Made by a program: the position numbers and the translations under genes. Below, piece by piece: positions 50,220 to 58,767 of a DNA stretch of 64,000 nucleotides (position 1 is its first letter; each line of letters begins with the position of its first letter). Source of the stretch: Frischella japonica (GTDB lineage Bacteria; Pseudomonadota; Gammaproteobacteria; Enterobacterales; Orbaceae); contig NZ_JABURY010000006.1 in assembly GCF_014489845.1 (NCBI RefSeq), positions 186,001 through 250,000 on the forward strand. Direction: 5' to 3'. The notes beneath the pieces were generated by a model that was given only the letters and a program-made list of their open reading frames with translations, was not told the origin of the DNA and ran no database searches.

Positions 50220-50599
50220 TATGCATAAGGTTTATCAGGTTGTGATGATTTAATGAGCAGATTGTCGGTTTAATACCTTCCGTTGTTTAATGTATTTTAT
50301 AACATATGCTGAATTTTCTGGTTAGATTTGAAGTGGTTGAAATAACATGTTGCGACTTGTCTAAAATAATATAGTAATAAGCACGATTTAGTAAACAACT
50401 GAACAAGAAAAAATTAATGTATACCTTACCTGACAAAAGACCGAGATGATAGTGATTTGCTGATAGCTAAGTTGAATAAGCTAACTGGATTAAGATTTTA
50501 GTAAATCCACATCTTTCAGTCATAAGTTAACTGATGATGAAATCAGTATTATCCAGTTAGGCTGACTATTAGCTCTGGATTTTTAGTCTGATTTCATTA
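50220..50599. other. Intergenic region between convergent gene groups
   Basis: The 380 bp hold no ORF. A short plus-strand frame near 50429-50500 reads TKDRDDSDLLIAKLNKL before a stop, faintly like a piece of an IS3-type transposase; this is too short to support. CTGATGATGAAATCAG-like inverted bases near 50531-50548 form a weak hairpin. I see nothing else. Confidence 0.35.
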
Positions 50600-51787
50600 T
50601 TAATTAACGTGTTTTTGGATCACCCGTAAAATTTGCTGAAATTGCAATTCGGTTAGCCATAAACTATTGGTTATGGTTAACATGGTTTGGGCAAAATTGG
50701 CTGCATTAGGCATAGAATGTGGTGGGATGATAGCATTCAAATATGTATAATTTGGTAAATCATAAATAAACAATCGACTTACCCCGAATGGGGATGCCCA
50801 GAGCTCATTTAATATATTGTCACGCTGTTGTTGAGTTGGCAGTTTTAACATAATAAACGGCCAAACAGCGGTGATGTTATCGCTGTTACTGCTTACGATA
50901 TGCAGATTAGGTAAGTCCTGTAATTGTTTGATGCGTGTTAGTGCCTGTTGGCGAGTTTGTTGTAAAAACTCAGGTAAACGATCCACAGCATGAGTTGCCA
51001 CATTTTGCCTAAAACGACTAACATGATGTAGTGGAATTGAAAAATCAAAATCATCACCAACAGCTTCTATTAATTGACCACGGTTTACTAATCGTCGTCT
51101 TACTTGACCGTAAACAAAATGTAAACCGAAGGGATTATAAAGTGCGGTATAGCCGAGTAGTTCAATAATTCTTTTTGCTTCAAAAAAAGGTCGTTGAGGG
51201 ATAATTTGTTGTGCGGTCTCTTGTAATTGTATAGCCAAGTTTTGATTTGATGCGCCTAATAAACCGCCCTCAAATAGCGTTAAGCCTTTACCTGCCGCTA
51301 AACTATAAAATACAATGTCGCCAGATTGACCAACATCGGCACCTAAGGCCTGTGCAGCGTCTTCAATCACTGTAATACCATAGGGTGTAGCTAATGCTTT
51401 AACTCGTTTAACATCGGCAACTTGCCCACCTAAATGGGTTGGGAGGATTGCTAATACCTGTTCATCTAGTATTTGTGTTAAGTGTTCGAAATCAAAATCA
51501 AACGTATTATGGCCTAAATCACAGAGTTTTATTTTTAAACCACAGTGATGAATAGCCAAAGCGACTAACGGGCAAGTATAAGCAGGAATAATCACATAAG
51601 GTTTATGAGGATAGCGTTGTTTCAGCGTGGTTAAAGCAATCACCAAAGCTGCGGTACCCGAACATGTTAATTGCATCGGTGGTAAATGCAACATTTGACT
51701 GATTTTAGCTGTTAATGTTGATTGCGTGGGTAACCAATCATGCCAACGAACCGGTAAACCAGCAGTAGGGGGATTCTCATACAACAA
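50600..51787 (-). CDS. DegT/DnrJ/EryC1/StrS family aminotransferase
   Basis: A 395-residue fold-type I aminotransferase of the sugar/secondary-metabolite class (ArnB, StrS). CSGTAALVIALTTL near residue 42 binds the phosphate, IPAYTCPLVALAI is the DegT core, THLGGQVADV and VIEDAAQALGADVG follow (near 115-150), and YSLAAGKGLTLFEGG holds the presumed PLP Lys near residue 166. The last 200 residues are more divergent and include QQTRQQALTRI. It is last in a tight five-gene minus-strand operon with two ArnEF-like transporters. The substrate is unknown. Confidence 0.85.
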   Translation of the reverse strand: MLYENPPTAGLPVRWHDWLPTQSTLTAKISQMLHLPPMQLTCSGTAALVIALTTLKQRYPHKPYVIIPAYTCPLVALAIHHCGLKIKLCDLGHNTFDFDFEHLTQILDEQVLAILPTHLGGQVADVKRVKALATPYGITVIEDAAQALGADVGQSGDIVFYSLAAGKGLTLFEGGLLGASNQNLAIQLQETAQQIIPQRPFFEAKRIIELLGYTALYNPFGLHFVYGQVRRRLVNRGQLIEAVGDDFDFSIPLHHVSRFRQNVATHAVDRLPEFLQQTRQQALTRIKQLQDLPNLHIVSSNSDNITAVWPFIMLKLPTQQQRDNILNELWASPFGVSRLFIYDLPNYTYLNAIIPPHSMPNAANFAQTMLTITNSLWLTELQFQQILRVIQKHVN

Positions 51788-51818
51788 TACGTTAACCTCG
51801 TTTATTAAATACTATTGA

Positions 51819-52208
51819 TTATGCTTGATCATTAGGTTGTAGCTTGTGTTCAGCAAGTGCTAAAAAGATAATGCCGATAATAATACATGCTGCACCCACT
51901 AATCTTAACCATTGCACTTCTTCATTAAATAACCAGATTGAAGCGAACATAACGGTTACCACTTCAAGATGAGATGCGGCAAATGCAGGACCAATCGGTG
52001 CTTTTTTTAACAGCAACATCCAAGTAAAAAAAGCACCGATATAACCTAATACAGCGGTATAAACCCAAGGATTGGTAAAAACACGTATAATCCAGTCAAT
52101 ACTCATTTCTAACGGTTTAGCATGTTCGGCAGTAAATTTAAAACTACATTGTCCTAATGTATCAAACAATAATAGAAAGAAAAAACCAATTAAATAAAAT
52201 TTACGCAT
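51819..52208 (-). CDS. Small EamA/SMR-type transporter subunit (second of a pair)
   Basis: A 129-residue inner-membrane protein with four helices, half the size of an EamA protein, as in SMR transporters and ArnE/ArnF. FDTLGQCSFKFTAEHAKPL in helix 1-2 mirrors its partner (TLDTLGQIAFKFSA). LLKKAPIGPAFAASHLEVVTVMFASIWLFNEEVQWLRL is the conserved second half. It overlaps the partner gene by one base (TAATG), indicating a heterodimer made in equal amounts. Confidence 0.85.
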   Translation of the reverse strand: MRKFYLIGFFFLLLFDTLGQCSFKFTAEHAKPLEMSIDWIIRVFTNPWVYTAVLGYIGAFFTWMLLLKKAPIGPAFAASHLEVVTVMFASIWLFNEEVQWLRLVGAACIIIGIIFLALAEHKLQPNDQA

Positions 52209-52573
52209 TACGAAACCCCCACTAGAATGACACCTATTGTAATAAATAACATGCCGAGCACGCGATGTAACGTGAGCATTTCTTTAAACAAAATACGTCC
52301 AACTATCATGACTGCTATGATATTAATTGAACCTAACAGAATTCCCTGTGATAAAGGAACTAACGTTAGAAATGCTAACCATAATAAAAATTCAGCAATA
52401 TAAGAACCGATCCCTATCCATAACCAATAGTTACGAAATAGATCAACCCAATAATACCAACCATTACGGTTTTGCGGTGCGGTAGCAGAAAATTTGAATG
52501 CAATTTGCCCTAAGGTATCCAAGGTAATATTAGCTACCCATAAACATAAAACTATAATCAAAGGGTTGATCAC
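52208..52573 (-). CDS. Small EamA/SMR-type transporter subunit (first of a pair)
   Basis: A 121-residue four-helix membrane protein, the upstream partner of 51819-52208. TLDTLGQIAFKFSATAP, then LLWLAFLTLVPLSQGILLGSINIIAVMIVGRILFKEMLTL and RVLGMLFITIGVILVG are typical of SMR/ArnE-like proteins. Such pairs move cationic drugs or flip undecaprenyl-phosphate-linked amino sugars. With a DegT aminotransferase in the same operon an ArnEF-like lipid-flipping role is a fair guess, unproven. Confidence 0.85.
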   Translation of the reverse strand: MINPLIIVLCLWVANITLDTLGQIAFKFSATAPQNRNGWYYWVDLFRNYWLWIGIGSYIAEFLLWLAFLTLVPLSQGILLGSINIIAVMIVGRILFKEMLTLHRVLGMLFITIGVILVGVS

Positions 52574-52600
52574 AATGAATTACTCCTGTTACTTTTATTG

Positions 52601-53440
52601 TCATTTAGGGGATGCTGCATATTGTTGCACTATTTTGTCAAAGAATGCCACTGCAGTATTAATAACATCGCGACGTTGACGATCAATCGTAATCATATGA
52701 TAACTTTCTTTTAGGCTAACAAACTTGGTTGGTGCATTAACCGTTTTTTCAATCATACGAGCATTAGTATTGATATTGGCAATGTCATCATGCTCGGCGT
52801 GCATAATTAAACAAGGTGAAGTGACTTGTGGCAGTTGCCGTTTAACCGTTTTAGCTAACAATTGCATTTCTGCTAATGCTGGGAAAGGGTTACCCGCTAA
52901 TCCAGCTGCTGCGCTGTCACCACTGAACATGCTTTCAACAATGGTTGCGCGAATGCGTTCATCTTTTAGCCCATAAGGTGGTTGTTCAATAAATGAACGT
53001 TTTTGAAATAAATGCAGTTTTTTCAATAGTGGTAGAATCGGGAAGAAAGTTTTCGAAAACCATGGCATACTCCAGCCATCATAGTAAAATGTAGCACCAA
53101 ATACACCCACGCCTTTAATTTGATCAGGATGATCAGCGGCTAATTTGAGTGATAATAGTGCTCCCATCGATAATCCACCGACAAATAAGCAACCACTCAG
53201 TTTGCTAGCTAAAAATTGCAAGGCATCTTCAACACTTTGATACCAATCTTGCCAAGTTGTACGGCATAAATCCGCCTCGTCACCACAGTGACCGGCTAAT
53301 TGCATGCAAAATACACTATAACCTGCTTTATTGAGTCCTTTAGCCAAAATCCGCATTTCTGTTGGAGTACCGGTTAAACCATGGATCAGTAATACACCAT
53401 TTTCGTTACCTGGTAGAAAGAAAGAGTTATCAGTAATCAT
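52601..53440 (-). CDS. Alpha/beta hydrolase (carboxylesterase-like)
   Basis: A 279-residue cytoplasmic alpha/beta hydrolase. VLLIHGLTGTPTEMRILAKGL near residue 17 supplies the oxyanion region, GGLSMGALLSLKLA near 93 the nucleophile elbow with Ser, and the acid/base residues lie in MHAEHDDIA (Asp) and ESYHMITID (His) near 215 and 245. The layout resembles monoacylglycerol lipase/carboxylesterase Est30-type enzymes. It begins 7 bp after the HAD phosphatase gene and precedes the transporter pair by 27 bp. Confidence 0.88.
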   Translation of the reverse strand: MITDNSFFLPGNENGVLLIHGLTGTPTEMRILAKGLNKAGYSVFCMQLAGHCGDEADLCRTTWQDWYQSVEDALQFLASKLSGCLFVGGLSMGALLSLKLAADHPDQIKGVGVFGATFYYDGWSMPWFSKTFFPILPLLKKLHLFQKRSFIEQPPYGLKDERIRATIVESMFSGDSAAAGLAGNPFPALAEMQLLAKTVKRQLPQVTSPCLIMHAEHDDIANINTNARMIEKTVNAPTKFVSLKESYHMITIDRQRRDVINTAVAFFDKIVQQYAASPK

Positions 53441-53447
53441 AAAGCAA

Positions 53448-54221
53448 TTAGTCCGTTAATGTAATAGCGATTTTGGAAAAAGAATGAGTTTGAGTAAAAC
53501 GAGGTAAAAGTCTAAGCACGTCATTAAAGTCCTGCATAGGATGATAAGCTATATGGTTTTCCTGACAATAGTTGATCAATTTACTTTTTGCAAATACCAC
53601 ATCGACTTTATTCGAAACACAAAAATCTGAAGCGCCGTCTCCCACATAAATGATTGAATTAGTTAGCGGTTGATGTTGTTTGACTAAAGCACATTTACAA
53701 TTACCGCTCCCTTTAACACATGCATTATTGGCATATGGAAACGCTAACCGCCAACCATGATCAAAATCATGTAATAAATGATTGGCATAGATGGGTAAAT
53801 CGTTTATACCATATTTTTTCAGAATATATTCAATGGCATAGTCCAGTCCATCACTAACGACTTTAACCGCAATCTGGTGCTGTTTGGCAAAGTTTAATAC
53901 ATCAATAAAATAGGGATCGATTTGGATACTATCCAACACTTCGTTGATTTCAGGTAGTGTTGCTTTCATTAAAGCAATTTGTTTGCCCATACACTCTTTT
54001 GAACTGATTTTGTCAGCTAACCAAAGTTCCTCAAGTTCTTGACAACCCGCCATGCCAAATTGTTCAAGTAAGGTGTCAGTAACATCTTTGTCGCTAATAG
54101 TTCCGTCAAAATCTGATAATATGATTGGTTGCGAGTTAGATCCTGCGCCATACAAAAGCCCTGAATGCAATGGTTCAGAAAAATGGTGTGCGTTTTTGGT
54201 AATTGTTAAGAATGTATTCAT
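53448..54221 (-). CDS. MtnX-like HAD-IB phosphatase
   Basis: A HAD-superfamily phosphatase of about 257 residues from Met at 54221; frames to 54239 or 54311 are possible, none with a good ribosome site. Motif I is IILSDFDGTISDKDVT, motif II VKVVSDGLDYAIEYIL, and motif III/IV IIYVGDGASDFCVSNKVDVVFAK. This is the pattern of the MtnX/SerB-like HAD-IB group, which dephosphorylates small phosphometabolites. It carries a Cys-rich insertion (CVKGSGNCKCALV) that could bind metal. As first gene of the operon with hydrolase, transporters and DegT enzyme it probably acts in their pathway. Confidence 0.85.
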   Translation of the reverse strand: MNTFLTITKNAHHFSEPLHSGLLYGAGSNSQPIILSDFDGTISDKDVTDTLLEQFGMAGCQELEELWLADKISSKECMGKQIALMKATLPEINEVLDSIQIDPYFIDVLNFAKQHQIAVKVVSDGLDYAIEYILKKYGINDLPIYANHLLHDFDHGWRLAFPYANNACVKGSGNCKCALVKQHQPLTNSIIYVGDGASDFCVSNKVDVVFAKSKLINYCQENHIAYHPMQDFNDVLRLLPRFTQTHSFSKIAITLTD

Positions 54222-54487
54222 TGTTGTACCACAATTCATTGTAAATAACTGATATCGTAATAACTCATTAAGTCGTTGTAGAAGTGAAGATAAGGTGAGT
54301 TGGAAAACCATTTCACATCACGCTGTGAATTCTAAACGAATAGCGCATATTAATATGTTGTTTTTTTGTATTGTTTTTGTAACAACGTTTAAAAACGCAC
54401 TAAAATCCCAATAATGGCTTAGAAAAATAGGTTGAGTCCGTTATAATAGATTTTATTTTTAAGTAAATCAAATAAATATGAGGTACT

Positions 54488-55225
54488 ATGAACGGTAATA
54501 TCTTGATTATTGAAGATGACGAACGCCTCGCTAATCTCATTGTTACTTATCTATCCAAGCACCAATATCAAGTAACTTGGTATGCCCGAGGGGATAGTGC
54601 TGAAGCAGAAATTGCTCGTTTAAATCCAGATATTGTTATCTTAGATGTGATGTTACCAGGGAAATCAGGATTTGATATTTGCCGGGATATCCAGTCATGG
54701 TATGAAGGATATGTACTTATAATGACAGCCAGTGAAGATAATCTTGATGAGATCATTGGCTTGGAACTCGGTGCTGATGACTATTTAGCCAAACCGGTGG
54801 AACCTCGTTTATTATTGGCACGTGTTCGGGCTTTATTACGTCGTCGACAAGCAGACAGTGGTGCCATGCATAAATCGCCGTCGGAAACCGTAGCGCCTAA
54901 AAATATTCTACGATATGGTCAATTACTAATTAATTTGGATCGTCATTTTGTTAGTTTAAATCAAAAAGAGATTAATCTGACGACGGCTGAATTTGAATTA
55001 TTATGTTTATTAGTGCGTAATGCAGGAACGATCTTATCACGTGATGATATTTATAGTCAGGTGCGTGGTATTGAATTTGACGGACTCGATCGTTCGATGG
55101 ATGCCCGTATATCTCGTTTACGACGTAAATTATCAAATGATGATGAAAGTAATAGTCAACAATTTATTAAAACTATTCGAGGCAAAGGTTACTTATTTAG
55201 TTATGAGGGAGAGACAGTTGTTTAA
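54488..55225 (+). CDS. rstA: OmpR-family response regulator, RstA-like
   Basis: A 245-residue regulator. The receiver has IIEDDERLANLI, the phosphorylated Asp in IVILDVMLPGKSGFDICRD (near residue 54) and Lys in ADDYLAKP. The winged helix has INLTTAEFELLCLL and GIEFDGLDRSMDARISRLRRKL, the latter especially close to RstA (YDGLDRSVDVAISRLRKKL in part). A TATAAT lies at 54442-54447. The gene overlaps the kinase gene by 23 bp. E. coli RstA is under PhoP control; no PhoP box was identified here. Confidence 0.88.
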   Translation: MNGNILIIEDDERLANLIVTYLSKHQYQVTWYARGDSAEAEIARLNPDIVILDVMLPGKSGFDICRDIQSWYEGYVLIMTASEDNLDEIIGLELGADDYLAKPVEPRLLLARVRALLRRRQADSGAMHKSPSETVAPKNILRYGQLLINLDRHFVSLNQKEINLTTAEFELLCLLVRNAGTILSRDDIYSQVRGIEFDGLDRSMDARISRLRRKLSNDDESNSQQFIKTIRGKGYLFSYEGETVV

Positions 55226-56576
55226 ATCACTCCAAAATAAAGAAAGTATTTATCCATTTTTTTTTAAACGTTCGTTAGTTTATTTAATTATTTTATTGTT
55301 CATTCAATCTTTTATTGCTTATGGATCGATTTTGTTGTTTGATATGCTACCCGAATCGTTAACCGGTGTGCCAAAAGAGCACGTTATTCAACGACAATTT
55401 CAAACCGGTTCAGCTAACTTAATTCGTTTGCAAATTAAAGAACATCCTGAACGTTCCGCGCAGCAAACACTTAAACAATTACAGCCTTTATTTAATTATC
55501 AGTTGATGCTGATACCAAGCACTACCCAATTAAGTGATACGGTAAAAGAATCTTTACAGCATCACGGTATTGGTTTTGATGATGATGACAATTATATTTA
55601 TGCTACTTTGGATGAGCATCAATTGTTAAAATTTGGACCGATGGCGTCAACGGATATTTTAGATGCGAATGTCATGTCTTTTTGGTTATATTTGATTTTA
55701 TGGTCAATATTGAGTTCAGTGGTATTTTTTATTATTTTTTATTTTGCATTTGCTCATTATTGGCGTGATACCGTGAATATTCGCCATACTGCTGAAGCCT
55801 TAACAGAAGGCAATTTAAAAGCACGGGTAAGACCGGCACAAACATGGTTATTTAAACCTTTATCAATAGTTCTTAATCGTATGGCGGCACAAATTGAACA
55901 ATTGGTTAATACTAATAAAACCATGAGTCATGCGATGGCTCATGAATTGCGTACGCCTTTAAGTCGAATTCGTTTTGAATTAAGTATGATGGAAGATGCA
56001 CAACATATTGAAGAAGTTGTACCTTATGTTGATGGAATTAAGCAGGATGTTGAAGAACTTGAGGATTTAATCAACATTAGTCTTAACTTTTTTAAGCTAC
56101 AACAAAATAAAATTATTCCTAATGTTATAAATGTGAATTTATCCACTTGGATCAGTAAATTATGTGATTCGTTAATCATGTTAAAACCGGAAAATTTTAC
56201 TTTTACTTATCAATGTGAGGCTATTGAATATCCTATTGATACTCGCTTAACCGATATTATTGTAAAAAATTTGGTTATGAATGCGTTTAAATATGCTAAC
56301 AGTAAAGCAGAATTAGCCATTTACCATAAAGATAATAAACTTTACATTGAAGTAGATGATGATGGAGCGGGGATTAGTCCAACTGAGCGACATAAAGTAT
56401 TTATTCCCTTTTCGCGCTTAGATACTAGTCGAACTCGTTCTACTGGCGGTTATGGTTTAGGTTTAGCTTATGTAAAATTAATTGCTGAAGCTCACAATGG
56501 CAGTGTATTTATTACCACCAGTGAATTAGGTGGGGCAAAATTTGTGGTGATTTTAAACCATGAACTAGAAGAATAA
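55203..56576 (+). CDS. rstB: Sensor histidine kinase, RstB-like
   Basis: About 457 residues from the ATG at 55203. A long upstream frame to 55020 overlaps rstA in another frame and was rejected; a TTG at 55218 directly after GAGGGAGAG is a serious alternative start. Two membrane helices (about 25-50 and 160-185) enclose a small periplasmic domain with PLFNYQLMLIPST. A HAMP segment, then the H-box MAHELRTPLSRIRFEL, N-box MNAFKYAN, DDDGAGI and SRTRSTGGYGLGLAYVKLIA follow, the last closely matching RstB. It pairs with the upstream regulator. Confidence 0.87.
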   Translation: MRERQLFKSLQNKESIYPFFFKRSLVYLIILLFIQSFIAYGSILLFDMLPESLTGVPKEHVIQRQFQTGSANLIRLQIKEHPERSAQQTLKQLQPLFNYQLMLIPSTTQLSDTVKESLQHHGIGFDDDDNYIYATLDEHQLLKFGPMASTDILDANVMSFWLYLILWSILSSVVFFIIFYFAFAHYWRDTVNIRHTAEALTEGNLKARVRPAQTWLFKPLSIVLNRMAAQIEQLVNTNKTMSHAMAHELRTPLSRIRFELSMMEDAQHIEEVVPYVDGIKQDVEELEDLINISLNFFKLQQNKIIPNVINVNLSTWISKLCDSLIMLKPENFTFTYQCEAIEYPIDTRLTDIIVKNLVMNAFKYANSKAELAIYHKDNKLYIEVDDDGAGISPTERHKVFIPFSRLDTSRTRSTGGYGLGLAYVKLIAEAHNGSVFITTSELGGAKFVVILNHELEE

Positions 56577-56619
56577 GGGGTATATTTTTCATTTTGGCAA
56601 AATATCTCAATTTAAACGC

Positions 56620-56652
56620 GTCACGTAAAATGGCATCATATTTTTACGTGAC
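56620..56652. terminator. Perfect 11-bp stem-loop between convergent rstB and yhiN
   Basis: GTCACGTAAAA (56620-56630) and TTTTACGTGAC (56642-56652) form a perfect stem with an 11-base loop between two convergent genes. There is no T-run on either side, so termination would be inefficient or Rho-dependent. Confidence 0.5.
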
Positions 56653-56665
56653 ATTGCTTATGTGG

Positions 56666-57883
56666 TTACTTTTTCTTAGAGCGATAACTAGTGACTAGTT
56701 CGCTGGCACAAGCAAACGCACTACTCCATGCCCATTGAAAATTATAGCCACCCAACCAACCGGTTACATCGACGACTTCGCCAATAAAATAGAGATTAGG
56801 TTCATTTTTGACCGCCATGGTTTTTGAAGACAAATAATTGGTATCGACTCCCCCTAATGTGACCTCAGCGGTACGATATCCTTCGGTACCATTTGGGGTA
56901 ATTTGCCAATCCGTTAATGCGGTTATCAGGCTTTGTTGTTGTTTGATATTGAGTTGCTTTAATGGTAAATCAACAATCATTTGCAATTGGATTAAACAAT
57001 CAATTAAACGCTTAGGTAAGAGTTTGGCTAATACCGTTTTTAATTGTTGATTGGCTGCTTGGTCACGTTGTTCGATAAAAAACGTTGGTAAATCAATATT
57101 TGGAAGTAAATTGATATGTATCGTTTCACCCATTTGCCAGTAGTTAGATAATTGTAATATCGCTGGGCCTGAGATACCTCGATGTGTAAACAGTATATTA
57201 CCTTTAAAACATTGCTGCTTTACCGCAACTTCTGCTTCAATGGCAATTCCTGTTAGCTTAGCTAAGTGATCTCGTAATGTTGGTTGTAAGGTAAAAGGGA
57301 CCAGTCCTGCTCGCACCGGAACAATCGGTACAGAAAATGATTCAGCAATTTTATAACCGATAGGCGTCGTTCCTAATTTAGGCATTGACAAACCACCGGT
57401 TGCGATTATGAGTTTGTCGGTATATATCATGCCTTTAGTGGTTGTTAGCTTAAACCCTGATGAGGTGGCAAAAACATCTAATAATTCGGTTTGCATACTA
57501 AAGTTAACCTGCCCAGATTGACATTCAGCTAATAACATGGCGACGATACTTTGTGCACCCTCATTACAAAATAGTTGACCTAGTTCTTTTTCATGATAAG
57601 CGATATCATGGCGCTGAACTAATTCGATAAAATCCCATTGGCTAAAACGTTTTAATGCAGATTTACAAAAATGCGGATTTTGAGATAAATAATGTTGTGA
57701 GTCAATGTTAAGATTAGTGAAATTACAATAGCCTCCACCCGACATTAAAATTTTTCGCCCAGGTTTTTTACCATTATCGATCACAGTAACATCAAAGCCT
57801 TGTTGTCCAAGTAAACTGGCACAGAATAAACCGGAAGCACCGGCACCAATAATGGTAATTTTAGGTAAGTGAGTATTTGACAT
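56666..57883 (-). CDS. yhiN: FAD-dependent oxidoreductase, YhiN/HI0933 family
   Basis: A 405-residue flavoprotein. The dinucleotide fold is at ITIIGAGASGLFCASLLGQQGFDVTVIDN near the N-terminus; GRKILMSGGGYCNFTNLN is the family signature. Later stretches are KLIIATGGLSMPKLGTTPIGYKIAESF, ILFTHRGISGPAILQLSNY, and the C-terminal VTLGGVDTNYL and VDVTGWLGGYNFQWAWSSAF, the second FAD site. The function is not proven; homologues are called aminoacetone oxidase family or BaiN-like. It is the third gene of the operon MHS transporter-pdxY-yhiN, 11 bp behind pdxY. Confidence 0.93.
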   Translation of the reverse strand: MSNTHLPKITIIGAGASGLFCASLLGQQGFDVTVIDNGKKPGRKILMSGGGYCNFTNLNIDSQHYLSQNPHFCKSALKRFSQWDFIELVQRHDIAYHEKELGQLFCNEGAQSIVAMLLAECQSGQVNFSMQTELLDVFATSSGFKLTTTKGMIYTDKLIIATGGLSMPKLGTTPIGYKIAESFSVPIVPVRAGLVPFTLQPTLRDHLAKLTGIAIEAEVAVKQQCFKGNILFTHRGISGPAILQLSNYWQMGETIHINLLPNIDLPTFFIEQRDQAANQQLKTVLAKLLPKRLIDCLIQLQMIVDLPLKQLNIKQQQSLITALTDWQITPNGTEGYRTAEVTLGGVDTNYLSSKTMAVKNEPNLYFIGEVVDVTGWLGGYNFQWAWSSAFACASELVTSYRSKKK

Positions 57884-57894
57884 AAGAAAATTCT

Positions 57895-58755
57895 TTAAAT
57901 AGGGAAAGCGCGAAAATGCATTTTGGGGTGTTTGATGTAATGCTGTGCTTTAATCATTTCAAGTTCCAAGCTATTGTGTTGTTTAGTTATATCTAACACA
58001 TCATTGGCAATATTGGCGGCTAATTCAAACGCCTCAAGTTCTGATTTGCCATTAACCAAATGGGCAGTAAAAGTGGCGCAGATTAAATCACCTACTCCTA
58101 ATGGTCGCCGAGTGAAATCATACAACGGTCGGGTAAGGTGATACATTTTTTGCTCAGTGGCTAAAATCATTTCAAATTCTTTGCTATTTTTTCCAGCATA
58201 TTGTAAATTTTTCACAATAATTTTCGCTCGATTTTGCGCTTTTAATTGCTCAATTGCGTTAATGACATCGGTAAAGTTGTGCAGTGTCTGTTGCGCTAAA
58301 ATCTGTAATTCAAGTAAATTAGGGGTAATATAATCAGCTAGTTTAATGGCGTGATTGCTGAAAAAATCGATGATATTTTGGGGTAAAGAACTGCCTTTAC
58401 TAATATCCCCCCCCATAACTGGATCACACACATATATTGCCTGTGGGTTATATTGTTTGATTTTTTTGACAGCGTGGTAAATTTCTTTACCTTGTTCGGC
58501 ACAGCCAATGTAGCCAGAAATGATCGCATCAATCGAGCCCAAGATTCCAATACTCTCTAGACTATTTATGATGCGTGAGATCTGTTTGTCACCTAATACA
58601 ATACCGTCATAATGTTGATAAACGGTATTGCTTGATAGTTGAACCGTATGGATTGGCATAACCTCTATACCAAGTAGTTGCATTGGGAAAGTGGCAACTT
58701 TATTACCTGCATAACCGTAAACTACATTAGATTGAATAGATAAAATTCGTTTCAT
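57895..58755 (-). CDS. pdxY: Pyridoxal kinase PdxY
   Basis: A 286-residue ribokinase-family enzyme that phosphorylates pyridoxal in the salvage of PLP. RILSIQSNVVYGYAGNKVATFPMQLLGIEV is the PdxY/PdxK N-terminus in abridged view: SNVVYGYAGN and FPMQLLGIEV are the identifying parts. YVCDPVMGGD near residue 107, ADYITPNLLELQIL near 140 and RPLGVGDLICATF near 215 with the catalytic Asp in GVGD complete the site. It lies 12 bp after the MHS transporter gene, which may thus carry a B6-related or unrelated substrate. Confidence 0.94.
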   Translation of the reverse strand: MKRILSIQSNVVYGYAGNKVATFPMQLLGIEVMPIHTVQLSSNTVYQHYDGIVLGDKQISRIINSLESIGILGSIDAIISGYIGCAEQGKEIYHAVKKIKQYNPQAIYVCDPVMGGDISKGSSLPQNIIDFFSNHAIKLADYITPNLLELQILAQQTLHNFTDVINAIEQLKAQNRAKIIVKNLQYAGKNSKEFEMILATEQKMYHLTRPLYDFTRRPLGVGDLICATFTAHLVNGKSELEAFELAANIANDVLDITKQHNSLELEMIKAQHYIKHPKMHFRAFPI

Positions 58756-58767
58756 GATTAAGCTTTG

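Noticed and set aside
50429-50500. Possible IS3-type transposase remnant
   Set aside because: Only about 17 residues resemble such proteins; no inverted ends or further fragments were found.
55020-55202. 61-residue N-terminal extension of RstB
   Set aside because: It overlaps the rstA winged helix in another frame and has no family match.
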